DNA from: Reticulascus tulasneorum | Lineage: Eukaryota; Ascomycota; Sordariomycetes; Glomerellales; Reticulascaceae | Assembly: GCA_001557505.1 (NCBI GenBank) | Contig: LSAX01000010.1 | Coordinates: 992,001-1,056,000, forward strand | Reading direction: 5' to 3' | Length of the DNA stretch: 64,000 nucleotides | Shown: in pieces, positions 1 to 10,674 of the stretch | Layout: each line of letters starts with the position of its first letter | How positions within the stretch are numbered: position 1 is the first letter of the stretch | Position numbers and translations under genes: made by a program | Notes under the pieces: generated by a model | What the model was told of the DNA's origin: nothing | Database searches by the model: none | What the model saw: only the letters and a program-made list of their open reading frames with translations

Positions 1-592
1 GCGGGCTAGCTTACTCAAACTCATACAGACTGTGAATTGTAATCCCCTACGGGGGAGCCGCGCAGCTCAGGCAAAAGGTATATCCACCACAGCTATGGCA
101 CTGACATCCCTATTTATAAGGGGTAGAGTAGGGGCTGGTGTAATGAGTCTCCCCTAGCCCATCAGACGAGAGTGTGTGATAATGGCCGGTCTCCTTTCAA
201 AGTCGTTGGAGCTTGGCCACTGGCATCGTCCTTCGCAGTGGCCCATGAGGTCACTGGGACATATGCCAAGATCGGACCAATCCAACGATCATGAATTACT
301 GGCGATGACAACTTCACACGAGGTAGCCCAAAGCTATATCCGCCAGGAAAATGCCGCCGGGATGGGTAGCAATACTCCTGGAAGCATTTACACGATACTG
401 ATGTTCACCACTATGCTGGCGACTGTACTTTGGATATGATCGACAACCCCCTCATCTGAGAAAGGTTAATTGATTAAACCCAAAGAAAAGTCATCGTTCT
501 CTTGGCTCGTGGGACTGCTTCAAATCACCTCGTCAACTTCTCCAACAAATACAGCATGGAGAGTGGCAAAGTAGCAACAAAAAAGTAGGAGC
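1..592. other. Left-edge intergenic region
   Basis: No supportable gene. One open frame of 87 codons on the plus strand (176-439) lacks family resemblance and has no splice partners. The sequence is ordinary mixed-composition fungal intergenic DNA. Confidence 0.5.
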
Positions 593-604
593 AAAAAGCA
601 AAAA
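593..604 (-). terminator. Pol III terminator of tRNA-Arg
   Basis: Two T5 runs on the minus strand (seen as A-runs at 600-604 and 593-597) begin about 10 nt past the tRNA 3' end. This is the usual RNA polymerase III stop signal. Confidence 0.7.
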
Positions 605-614
605 GATAACATCT

Positions 615-703
615 AGATCGCGATGGGAGTCGAACCCACAATCTTCAGAGATAGGAAATCGGTGGACCGAAATCTGACGCCTTAGCCATTAGGCCACGCG
701 ACC
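615..703 (-). tRNA. tRNA-Arg (anticodon UCG) with a 16-nt intron
   Basis: Read on the minus strand, a seven-pair acceptor stem forms between 697-703 and 616-622, with one G-U pair. A D-arm of the GCCTAATGGCTAAGGC type, a five-pair anticodon stem (TCAGA/TCTGA) and a T-arm with the GTTCGAC loop core follow. The anticodon loop reads TTTCGG before the insertion, giving anticodon TCG (arginine, CGA codons). About 16 nt lie between positions 37 and 38, the canonical place for a nuclear tRNA intron, so the mature tRNA body is about 73 nt. The intron means the gene depends on tRNA splicing endonuclease. The T-runs just downstream support transcription by Pol III. The anticodon is read directly from the sequence; exact intron ends could shift by a base. 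Confidence 0.92.
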
Positions 704-1124
704 GCTAGTTGTCGCTAGCGGACTTCATGCAGAATTTGGCTGCTATTATTCTAATTAAAGCTATCTAGATTTCGCTCAGAAGCTTTGGCACTCTTGTTGC
801 CTGGAAATTTATGAACGAGTGAACTTGTAGGGCAAGCCGCCCACCCAGCTGTCGACAGTCGACAGCCCACCAAACGCCGAAATCGGCACACACCCCATCG
901 GTTACAGAGGGTTGAAGGATTCCGATACAGAGCACAGTCAATGTGACCTCTGGTACACCTCACCGCTTCGTAGCAGAGCTCTCTGAGAGCCATACCACTG
1001 TGGCAGCCGTTGTCAAGTGTGTATTCGACCTCCAGGACCATCCTCGCACAATCTTCGATGCGTGCAACCAAACCATACCTCAATTAGAACCATCCCAGAG
1101 CCAATTGACTCCCCAGTTGCGACG
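704..1124. other. Intergenic: tRNA / sideroflexin promoter
   Basis: Separates the leftward tRNA from the rightward sideroflexin gene, so it must hold both upstream regions. No further gene or clear motif was recognised. Short open frames here are not supported. Confidence 0.5.
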
Positions 1125-2409
1125 ATGTCTGCGTCTTTGCCTGGCAACCGGGAGCTGCCCGCGTCCCAGTATGACTTGAGCACATACTGGGGCAGGGTGC
1201 GCCATTCCGTTGGTCTTACGGATCCGAGGTGAGTAACTATTCTAGTAGAGAAGCTCGATTGGATCAATCGGAGGAGTGGACGCGTGTTATGAGGTTGGTG
1301 AGGTCTGGGGGATCTGGGAGCAAGATGGAACTTCATACTGCTTGCACAGTTTGGCTGACTTGATCTTCCTACGCCGCAGCACATTGCTCGTCGGCAAGAC
1401 TGGACTAGAGCATGCGAAGAAACTCATAATCGACTATAAGCAGGGCAATGTCAAGGAAATGACGCCGGAGATATGGAGGGCGAAGAAGGTGGTGGACTCC
1501 ACGCTACATCCAGGTACGAATTGATCCCTGAGTATCTTTCCGACGTTGGGCTAACATGGAGGCGCCAGATACTGGCCTGCCGGTCCTATTACCGTTCCGA
1601 ATGTCCTGCTTTGTTCTCTCGAATCTTATAGTTACCGCCGGCATGCTTCAGCCAGGTCTACAGGTTGGTGGTTCTGTTACGGCCCATGTCTCCAGAGAAA
1701 AATACTGATATCTCCCCAGACTCCTGGCACCATCGCATGGCAAGTTGTCAACCAGTCTCTAAACGTCGCCATCAACAGCGCAAACGCGAATAAATCCACA
1801 CCCCTTACTACGTCTAAGCTCGTCCAGTCCTACGCCGTCGCAGTGACAATATCCTGCTCCGTTGCGGTCGGTCTAAACAAGCTCGTCCCGCGACTGAAGA
1901 ACCTCTCCGAGGGCTCGCGAACGGTGTTGACGAGGCTTGTGCCATTTGCGGCCGTCGCCTCGGCCGGCGCGCTGAACGTGTTCCTCATGCGGAGGGAGGA
2001 GATGAAGATAGGGATCGATGTCTACCCCGTTCTCTCCGAGGAGGATAAGGCAAAGCTGGCAAAGGAGGGCAAAGCCGAATCAGAGGTCCCTTCACTGGGG
2101 AAGAGCAAGAAGGCGGCGACCATAGCTGTGGGAGAGACTGCGCTAAGCCGTGTCTTCAACAGCACCCCCATTATGGTTCTCCCGCCTCTGATCCTCGTGC
2201 GCCTGCAGAAGACGGAATGGCTGCGACAGCGTCCTCGCTGGACCACGCCGATCAACCTCGGGCTGATCCTGGCAACATCCGTTTTTGCCCTCCCGCTGGC
2301 GCTGGCCGTCTTCCCACAGCGACAAAGCATCAGCGCCGAGAAGCTGGAGGCAGAATTCCATGGGCGCGGTGGAGATGGTGGTCTGGTAGTGTTTAATCGG
2401 GGAATATGA
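1125..2409 (+). CDS. Sideroflexin, mitochondrial amino-acid carrier (Fsf1 type)
   Basis: Four exons: 1125-1228, 1380-1513, 1569-1663, 1720-2409, giving 340 aa. The product aligns by eye along the whole sideroflexin family: N-terminal YWGRVRH and TDPSTLLV, the hallmark HPDTG motif at residues 78-82, then AGMLQPG, WQVVNQSLNV, RLVPFAAVA and the C-terminal FPQRQSIS. Sideroflexins are multi-pass inner-membrane proteins. Mammalian SFXN1 imports serine into mitochondria for one-carbon metabolism, and the yeast member is Fsf1. Hydrophobic stretches lie at about 90-115, 130-155, 165-180 and near 290. The length matches the usual 320-340 aa. The ATG at 1125 starts directly at the conserved N-terminus. 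Codon phase is kept across all three introns (151, 55 and 56 nt). The family call is firm; the substrate is inferred from the mammalian protein. Confidence 0.93.
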
Positions 2410-5400
2410 ACGTTCGAAACCAGAACGCCGGCATAGACTGGCCCACAACCAGCGTGTGAGGCAAGGCGGGAAGAGGCCGGGGGGCGCTGAGGCGTAGAAA
2501 CAGGTCCCGCAACCGAAGGAGCGTTTTAACACAGCATCTGCACGGCGTCTGTCATGGAAGCGTAGATCGCAGGGGTTCGGCTCTGGAGATCAGATGGGGT
2601 TGGGGTTTGGAAAACCCGGTGTCAGATCGGACATGGTAGAACGTTTCACACATACGCTATCTTGGACCGGAAATTTCATTTCCCATATTATCAGGTCGCA
2701 GGTAGAGGCTGTTGAAGCAGTTTGTAGGGAGACCCTTTCACTGAGAAACACTATGATCGCCTCCATCACACTGCTCGGCGGAGATGCGACGTAGTAGATA
2801 GTTTGGATGGGAAGGGGAGTGCCGTGTTCCCATGGCATGGACTGCACGGACAGCCACTTGGTTTACATGACCTCACCGAGGAGGGTTTGGTAACTACGCT
2901 GTAAATCGGCGGTAGGCCCTGGGTCTTCAGCTCCGTATGGTCTTACGCAGACGACGTAGATGAGGATTCATGGAATACGGAATTCTCCACAATGGCAGGC
3001 ATCTAAAATAAGTTGAACAACAGAGCTGACGGCCGACTTCCAGCGGCGATGGGGTCCAATACGTGGGGTAGAAAGTGCGTCAGTGGGCGCCACACGTAAT
3101 ATACGCGTGCATGTTATGTCGTAAGCACCACTTCGCCATCGCCCTCCTTACGTCCCTTTGGGAAGCAAGAGGACGGGTTTAGGGGGGAGAACGTGGCAGT
3201 TGGGCAGTTGCACGCCGGAATGGCGGAGGGCGAGATCGTAACACAACCGACATCTGACGTCGATTGGCATTCCCTCATCTTGCATCTTTGCATCACCATC
3301 ACAGGGCGCCCAGAATTGGCGGCGTAACCCCCCCGGCGCCATGACAGATACAGTCAACCATGAAATCATAGCGGGCTCCCAGGGACCACAAAGCACACCA
3401 CTTTGAGACCATCCGGCTGGCATTTTTTTGCGTGACTGAGTATCGCCACCTGGACTTCAAAGGATCAGCGGGGGCCCCCCAGAATTAGCGGCTGGACCGC
3501 CAGTGGTGTAGAACACAAATGTGGTCGCCCTTCTCCACTTTTTGCCCTGTCGGAGTGTGGGTGACAAAGACCCGAATGAATGTACATGAGGGTTGACCTG
3601 GATATTCGAGTATCTACCGTGCCTGCTCAGGACTGTTTTACCCCGAGATTTGGGTGGACGTGTATTCAGTAGATAATAGCCCCTCTGCAGATGTACATGG
3701 TGTAAGATTACGTCCTCGGCCCTGCTACAAATATCCAATCGAGTTCATGCGTGTGGTTGTTTGTGTCACTTGCTTTAAAGAGTGATGCCGCACGAGTAAG
3801 TATGACTACGACTAGAAAATGGCGGGATTGGGGGAGGAGGGGGGGTTCGGTTTGGCCTGAATCAGCTCGCGAAAGAGACGAGAGATGGAGGTCTTGCCTT
3901 GGCCGGTGTGGTAGTTTCCGAGCACCTGTGTGCTTGAGTGATGGAATCCATCGTCTCTACCGCAACCGTGCTCAAATGCGAGGCGCACCTGGCCCGGCAC
4001 AGGGAAAAGGAACTCCTTGAGGAGGCCGATTGGAATGCCGCCTCGCCGTTTGTTTTATTTTTGAAGCCCAACGAAACTTTCCACCGTCGTTCCAGGTCGC
4101 GGACGGTCGACACACAGAAAGCAGCATCTCGGGTTGTGGCTGAACCCGTCGCAAAGTGTGTTTGGCGCGGGTTGGGCAAAGGTACAAACTACAAATCTCG
4201 GAATGACACGAGACGGGGCTTGTCGCCGAGGAGAGCAAATGTCTGATAAATAAGAAATCATAAGCGTAATGGCTCAGGGCCATCTGCGCCCGTCTTACTT
4301 TGGGGGCCCTTCCAATAGCCCATTGTTTCGCCAAAGCAGCAATTCTGGCAGTAGCGTGCCTACGGAATCAATATCCACGGGGCCTAGGAGCGTTCCCGCC
4401 ATAGATGTGCCACACATGCACGCACTTTACGAACTGGTGAAAATGCTGGCCGTGGTGGACCATGCCTGAGAGGGCGGGGGTCGTGGTGCTTTTCCTGCCT
4501 TTCACGGTTCCACCCAAGGCTTTACGGACAAGGGAAGAGGCGATATGAATGATAGGCCCCGCGATGTTGTGAAGCGGTCGTGACCGAGGCCGCTGCAGTG
4601 GAAATAGAAGTACTTCATAGTGTCAGTAATATGGATCGAGTCGTCGAGGAACATGCCGGCGGGAATGCCTCGCTACGAAACCGATGTTGGCCATGAAAGA
4701 CCGAGGGGAGGGCGGGCAGAAGCAACGACCCTTCAGGGTCTCTCCCATTCTCTTCCTCCCTCTCCTCTCTCTCTCTTTCAACAACCCACGAGATGCAGGC
4801 TTGCTGCACCGTGTGAGCAAGTCCAGGGTAGTGGCCAACTCCTAGCGGCCAACCAGACGCGCAGGACCATCGCGGTGGGTGGTGCCGTGGGAACTCTCTG
4901 CTCGAATTATTGGCGTGCTTCGGCGGGAGACAAGGATATAAACGCTAGGAGGGGAAGTGGACGCAGGTGCCGGCGATAAGTAGGTTAGCCCCAGTACTAC
5001 GTATGTAGGTACTTCCAGATGGTGAATGGCGTCCCGAGTTTTCCACGATGTGGGACCCCGTCCTTCGTCGTCAATCCGACATGTTTGGGATTATTATTCA
5101 GACCATCTTTGCTGTTGGTTGAGTCGGTGGCCGACTGGCAGACAGGAGCATGTATCATCCAGGATCAGGCCAGCTCAGCTCCAGCCCGTCCGGGTCCCAG
5201 AACAGCCACGAGGCAGTAAAGCAAAGGGCGAAGGGACGTGTTGCCGTGGCACAGTTCGATGTTCCCTCTCTGGCACACCCAGCCTTGTTCGGTGTTGTGG
5301 GGACGTACAGTGCCAGGGCGACTTGTAACGAGCGACACATGATGGGATCTACTCCATCAGGATAACTCGAAGGTGGTCAGATGTATGCTGCTTGATACTG

Positions 5401-6124
5401 CCAAAAGAAGGATATCGTTAGCGGAGATACAGTGTGAATGCGTCCGCAGATCCACAAAAAGCCAGACCCTCCGTAGATGAATCGTTAATTCTTGTTCCGA
5501 TAGGCATCGTTTAGCCTGGGCACGCGCTAATACCATGCCCACTCGACTCCAGATTGCCACGGTGTGGTGGTGGTGGTGGTTATGGCCCATAATAATAAGC
5601 TGCCAAAGTGACACTCTCGCCCACTCACCCCCCCCATCCACTCCTGTCTTCGAGGTTTCTCAGGCCTGTCGTAGCCGGGGAAGAACAGATGGCACAATAC
5701 ACTATTTAGGGGGGATAGAAAGAGAGGGGAAATCGAGAATGGAGGACTTGAATGTCTAAACAGTACTATGGATCAGAGATGGCAATGGGACAGCAATAAC
5801 CCGTCGGGTCCTCAATTGAAGCAGCTGTGAATCGGGGCTGGTTCGTTGTTTGGTCACTGGATAAGGTACCCCTGGCCGTGCATCCTCTTCTCGGATGGAG
5901 AGGAGAAATGGGAAACAAAGCGGAAAAGGCAGTTCGCTATGTACCTATCTGCCCAAGGTACCTCCCAGTTCACAGTTAGCTTATTCCCAGTACCTAAGGT
6001 AGTTTATCGGAGGTAATCGTAGGGTACATACAAACCCTACATAATAGCCAGTTAGATAGGTTGGCCCGCCGGTGGGAAATAATTGGCGATGATTAGACGA
6101 TTTTGACGATTGCCTGCAACCCTG

Positions 6125-6149
6125 CGTACGTACCTAGGTAGGTAGGTAG
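6125..6149. promoter_or_regulatory. TACCTAGGTA palindrome with AGGT repeats
   Basis: A 10-bp perfect palindrome (6131-6140) is followed by tandem AGGT units and preceded by GTAC. Looser copies of TACCT/AGGTA occur from 5940 onward. Its position, about 800 nt before the kinase start, suggests an upstream element, but function is inferred only. Confidence 0.3.
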
Positions 6150-6741
6150 ATGTGTAATGAAAGGCGCTCTCTATTTCCCCACACGGTATCGAGGCACCAA
6201 ATCCAGCGGCCCATTCACAGCGAAAAACAATAGAATGGACACTGTATTCTTGGTCCCTGCCAACCCTGACCCAAGGATCTGACGGGTTTCCAGAAGTGGG
6301 ATTTGGTTTATGGTAGGGAGCCGACCCCCAGTGACTTGTTATGTACACCGTACACCAACTGGGAAGCAAAAAGAGACATCCCTTACAGAAGAAGCGAGAG
6401 AAAGTGACGAGAGAGGAGAGAGGAGAGGAGAGGGAGACAGACACAGAGGGTCCCAGACGTTCTCTCAGCCCACCTGCAGTAGGGCGTTGCGCAACCACCA
6501 CCACTACCACCACTACCATCGCTCCACATCCCTCCTCTTTCTTCCACAACCTCTGACATCCTCACGTCACCGTTCCGGCTTCTTCTTCTTCGACTTGTTT
6601 CGTTTCTTCCTCCCTCCAGATGTCGGTGGTTTGAACAAAACATACCGGATCGATGTGAAGGCAGTTGCAGCCTCAAGTAGCACGAGAAGGGACTCGAGAA
6701 GGAACCCCGAATTCAGCATTCCCTGGTTGCCGACCGACAAA

Positions 6742-6757
6742 CCCCCCCCCCCCCCCC
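6742..6757 (+). repeat. Poly-C tract (16 nt)
   Basis: Uninterrupted run of 16 C in the CT-rich leader of the LAMMER kinase gene. Confidence 0.9.
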
Positions 6758-6942
6758 AAGAAAACACCGCCAACGGGACGCTCCACTCCCTGTGTGTGTT
6801 TGGATCTTAGGACTCTTGCCCCCCCAGCAGCAGCGCCAGCCAAAAAAAAGGCGAGCCAAAACACCTTCCCTCTCTTCACACGCAAACAACCTTTGCTTCT
6901 TCCCAAAAGCCCTCGACGTAGGCGTGGAAGAAGGAAAAAATA

Positions 6943-9412
6943 ATGTCGACTCCGACAACAGCCACAGCGACTCTGCCTCCCCATTATCACCATCCTCACT
7001 ACCCGTACTCGCACCACCATTCGACCTACCAACCGACCACCACCAGCACATCCACCTACCGCTCAGCGGCTGCCGTGAACCCAATCCTCCCCACTTCTTC
7101 GACTGCGAGACTCCCTCCCTCATATCCCGCAGCAGCAGCGGTAGTAGCAGCAGCACCGGCGACGACAACGACGACGGCGGCATCCAATACCGTCGCTTAC
7201 TCTGCCTCATCGAATAACCCTCACGCCGGATCAAATGGAGTAGCCCTCTCGTCCGCCTCTACACCTCGTTCTGCCCACGAGGGTGCCAATTCCGCACCTC
7301 GGTCGGACGCGAATTACTCGGCCACCACCACCGCCGCCGCCATGCCTGCATCCACACATTCCCAGACTGGCCAACAGCCCGCCAGGAAACGAAGACGCTC
7401 AAAAGAACCCGACTGGGTCAACTTCTACAAGAATGGGCTGCCCAAGGAAATTATCGTCATCGACGATACCCCCGAACCTGAAGAGGGCTTGCAGGCCAGC
7501 GGTATTACAGTGAAGAAGGTGGGCAACGGGGTTGCAAATGGCGTCGCCAACGATGCGGCCGCACGTCATGTCGCTAAGAAACGGAAACGAGACGACGAGC
7601 CACAACACTACGACCCCGTCTACCATAACAAGTTCGCCGGCTCGCATACCAATACTCCTCATCATAATGGTACGCCGAGCGGATCTACCATTTCGACGGA
7701 TCGAACAACAAATTCCGCAATCCACACCACCGCCGCCACGTCCCTGTCGTCGAACAGCCAGTACGAGCTCGAAGTGCAACCTGGCCAGAAGAGGAAAAGA
7801 ACTCGACAGCAGATCGCACAGGAGGCCAAGAAGAGAGAAGTCGAGGTCCTTGGAGATGCCTTCGTCAGCTACAAGCCTCCTCCGTACCCCCCGAAAAAGG
7901 CTGCCGATGTGCACGTCCGCGTGGTTTCCGACGTGGGTGCCAATCCGACCCTTTCCATGAGATGCCGCATTGCTGACCCTTTTTTTTCTTAGCATCACTA
8001 CAACAAGAATGTGAAGGTCGATGATGACGACGGGCATTACATCGTCGTCCCCGATGCAGACCTGACCGAGAAATGTACGTCCCCAGTCAATCGCTGGCCT
8101 CCCACACGTTCACTGACACTCTACCTAGATCAAATGATCAAGCTTCTCGGACAGGGAACCTTTGGCAAAGTTGTGCAGGCTCGAGATCGAAGGAGGAACA
8201 AGTTGGTTGCCATCAAGATTATCCGCTCTGTGCAAAAGTACCGTGATGCTTCCCGCATCGAGCTTCGGGTCCTTGCAACATTGAAGGCCAACGACGACGA
8301 GAATCGGAACCGATGCATCCACCTGCGGGATTGCTTTGATTTCCGCGGCCATATCTGCATCGTTATGGACCTGCTTGGCCAAAGCGTCTTCGATTTCCTT
8401 AAGAGCAATAACTTCGTTCCTTTCCCCAACAGCCAGATTCAGAGTTTCGCCCGCCAACTCTTCACCAGCGTAGCTTGTGAGTCATCTCCTCCGGCCATTG
8501 CTCTATCACATTGCTAATTTTGAATTTAGTCCTGCATGATCTCAACCTCATCCACACCGATCTGAAGCCAGAAAACATTCTTTTGTGTGATAACGCCTAT
8601 CAGACATTTACGTATAACCGAAAAATACCATCGTCCTCGACCACTGTCAGCCGACAGGCGAACCAACGAAAGGTTCTTCTTGACACCGAGATTCGACTAA
8701 TCGACTTCGGCTCGGCCACATTCCAGGATGAATACCATTCTTCCGTTGTATCGACTCGACACTATCGAGCACCGGAAATCATACTGGGGCTCGGCTGGTC
8801 ATTCCCGTGTGACATTTGGAGCATAGGATGTATCCTGGTTGAGTTCTTTACTGGCGACGCGCTATTCCAGACTCACGATAATCTCGAGCATCTGGCAATG
8901 ATGGAAATGGTTTGCGGCTCGAGGATCGATACCAGCCTCGTGCAAACGGTGAACAAAATGGCAACAAGGAGCGGTGGAAATCCCGCTGCCAAGTTAGTGA
9001 AACCGCTCGATAATCTCCGGCCGCTCTATTCTAACACCAATGACAGATACTTCAAGCGCCTCAAGCTCGACTACCCCACAGCGGACACGACTCGCGCGTC
9101 TAAGAGATTCGTGAAGGCGATGAGACATCTGAACGTATGCAGCATCTTCCCGCATTCTGCAGGCAGTCGGCTAACAGCATATAGGACATAATCCCGAGCA
9201 ACAACACCTTCTTCAAGAACTTCTTAGATCTCTTGAAGAAAATATTCGTCTATGATCCGCAACATCGAATTACGGCGAAGCAGGCTCTTCAGCACCCTTG
9301 GTTCAAAGAACCAGCACAACCAGATGATGGAACTGAAGCATCCAAGATTCGGGTAGAACGGATACGGATGGAGCAGGATATCTCTCACCGACTGCCGCAG
9401 ATGCACGCATGA
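6943..9412 (+). CDS. LAMMER (CLK-type) dual-specificity protein kinase
   Basis: Six exons: 6943-7932, 7993-8074, 8129-8476, 8530-8992, 9047-9134, 9185-9412, giving 732 aa. All phases agree. Residues 1-350 are low-complexity: His/Thr/Ser-rich, then basic clusters such as KKRKRDD and RKRRRSK that look like nuclear localisation signals. The kinase domain starts near 358 with GQGTFGKV and VAIKII, followed by HTDLKPEN (Asp 484), DFGSA (Asp 532), the APE-like RAPEII and the family signature EHLAMMEM at 593-600. The C-terminal HPWF closes the lobe. LAMMER kinases phosphorylate SR-type splicing factors, and fungal members affect growth, septation and development. The signature departs from the classic EHLAMMERILG at its end (MVCG). 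The N-terminal extension is long but typical of filamentous fungi. The ATG at 6943 follows a CT-rich leader. Confidence 0.95.
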
Positions 9413-10674
9413 TCACATCTCTCCACGAACGATTACCACAAAAACGTCTATAATGAACACAAACACCGCATGATCAAGGAGTTGAGGCCGTCTGATCTCT
9501 CAGGTCTGTACGATGTCGGATAGGAACAGGGTAGGCAGGCATGAGGCATGTCTATATACTCTACAGCATTTACCCGTCTTTTCGTCGGTCTAGGCCGTTA
9601 CGTAGGATCGACATCTTGGACGGCGTCTGTGGAGGCTATGACTTTGACTGGCAAGGCATGGAAGGAGGAACTGGCATAATGGAAATGGCACAGATGGGAT
9701 GAGAGCAATCGACTCGCTCAAGGTTGCACATTACATAGAAATGTCCCTTGCGAAGAGACGGACAGTCGTCTGTTGAGCGAATAAACCGATTCCTTCCCCC
9801 TCTTGAACAACGAGCCCTCTGCCAACAGTGACCGGACTTCAGGCGTTATTTACTGCCTTCCGTGGCTGGATGCAACAATTGATTCCAACCATTGGAGGAC
9901 AGGACAACCTTGCCAGACATGCTGATATTAATAAGAGTAGACGCGTCATGTCGAACCGGTACAATTCACTCAACAGTCTTCGGAGGTTACAGCATCGAGC
10001 ATGGCTACTACAAAGATTCGAGATGCGAGTCTCATATTCTGGCATCGTCTTGCTCTTCGAGAGACCTTCATTTCGTCCGTGGAACGTTCTCATCACATCT
10101 ACATCCTTCGGATTCCATCCTCTACTCCTGTGCACGATTGTCGCGCGGAGCCCCTGGTAGGTGTATGGTAACTCGCTCCTTGTCGTGCGCGACCAAACCG
10201 CTCTTCGGCATTCACCTCGCAACCTCCCATCTCCGCCATGGTCTCAGAGACTAGCAGTCAGATGTTCTATCGACAACCGCATTGTTTTGCAAGACATGTA
10301 TGCTAGCAGACAAAGAACTGAACAACGGCAATCTATCACCAGTCTTGTCTGTTGGACAAAGGGACTGCCAGAAGTCTTTACCGCCTACAAACTATCAAAG
10401 AGCAAATAACAAGTTTCCATGCAAGCTCCTGGTCGTGGAATAGTGCAGTGTTTACCCCTGTTCCTTCTCACAGAGACCAACTTGATATTGTTGAGGCGTT
10501 GTATTTAAGTGCTGAAGATCAAGACGAGAATTCAAATGTGCTTCTTGCTCTCCCACCCTCATCTTGCCCGGTTTGTCTAGACTACATTGAATCTTGTCTG
10601 GACTGTCAGATCAGGTAGTTTCGGCCCGGTAGCATTTGACATTTGTCCCATTCGGCAACAATCAGCTCCTTAAG
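9413..10674. other. Intergenic: kinase 3' end / unknown gene 5' region
   Basis: Probably holds the 3' UTR of the kinase gene and the promoter of the following gene. A few open frames of 80-127 codons have no family features. No repeat or RNA gene was recognised. Confidence 0.5.

Larger units (their letters stand above)
2410..6942. other. 4.5 kb gene-free region upstream of LAMMER kinase
   Basis: No convincing gene. Notable content: a (TGG)n run near 5562-5581; repeated TACCT/AGGTA elements from about 5940 to 6150; a GA-rich stretch near 6400-6440; CCA-rich DNA near 6497-6525; a 16-nt poly-C at 6742-6757. The last 600 bases are CT-rich and probably form the promoter and 5' leader of the kinase gene. 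Open frames up to about 170 codons overlap one another in several frames and look like chance products of low complexity. Confidence 0.55.

Noticed and set aside
176..439. 87-codon frame at the left edge
   Set aside because: No domain, no neighbouring exon and atypical composition.
7399..8037. 212-codon open frame antisense to the LAMMER kinase gene
   Set aside because: It mirrors codon bias of the real gene and spans its splice junction. The kinase frame explains the sequence.
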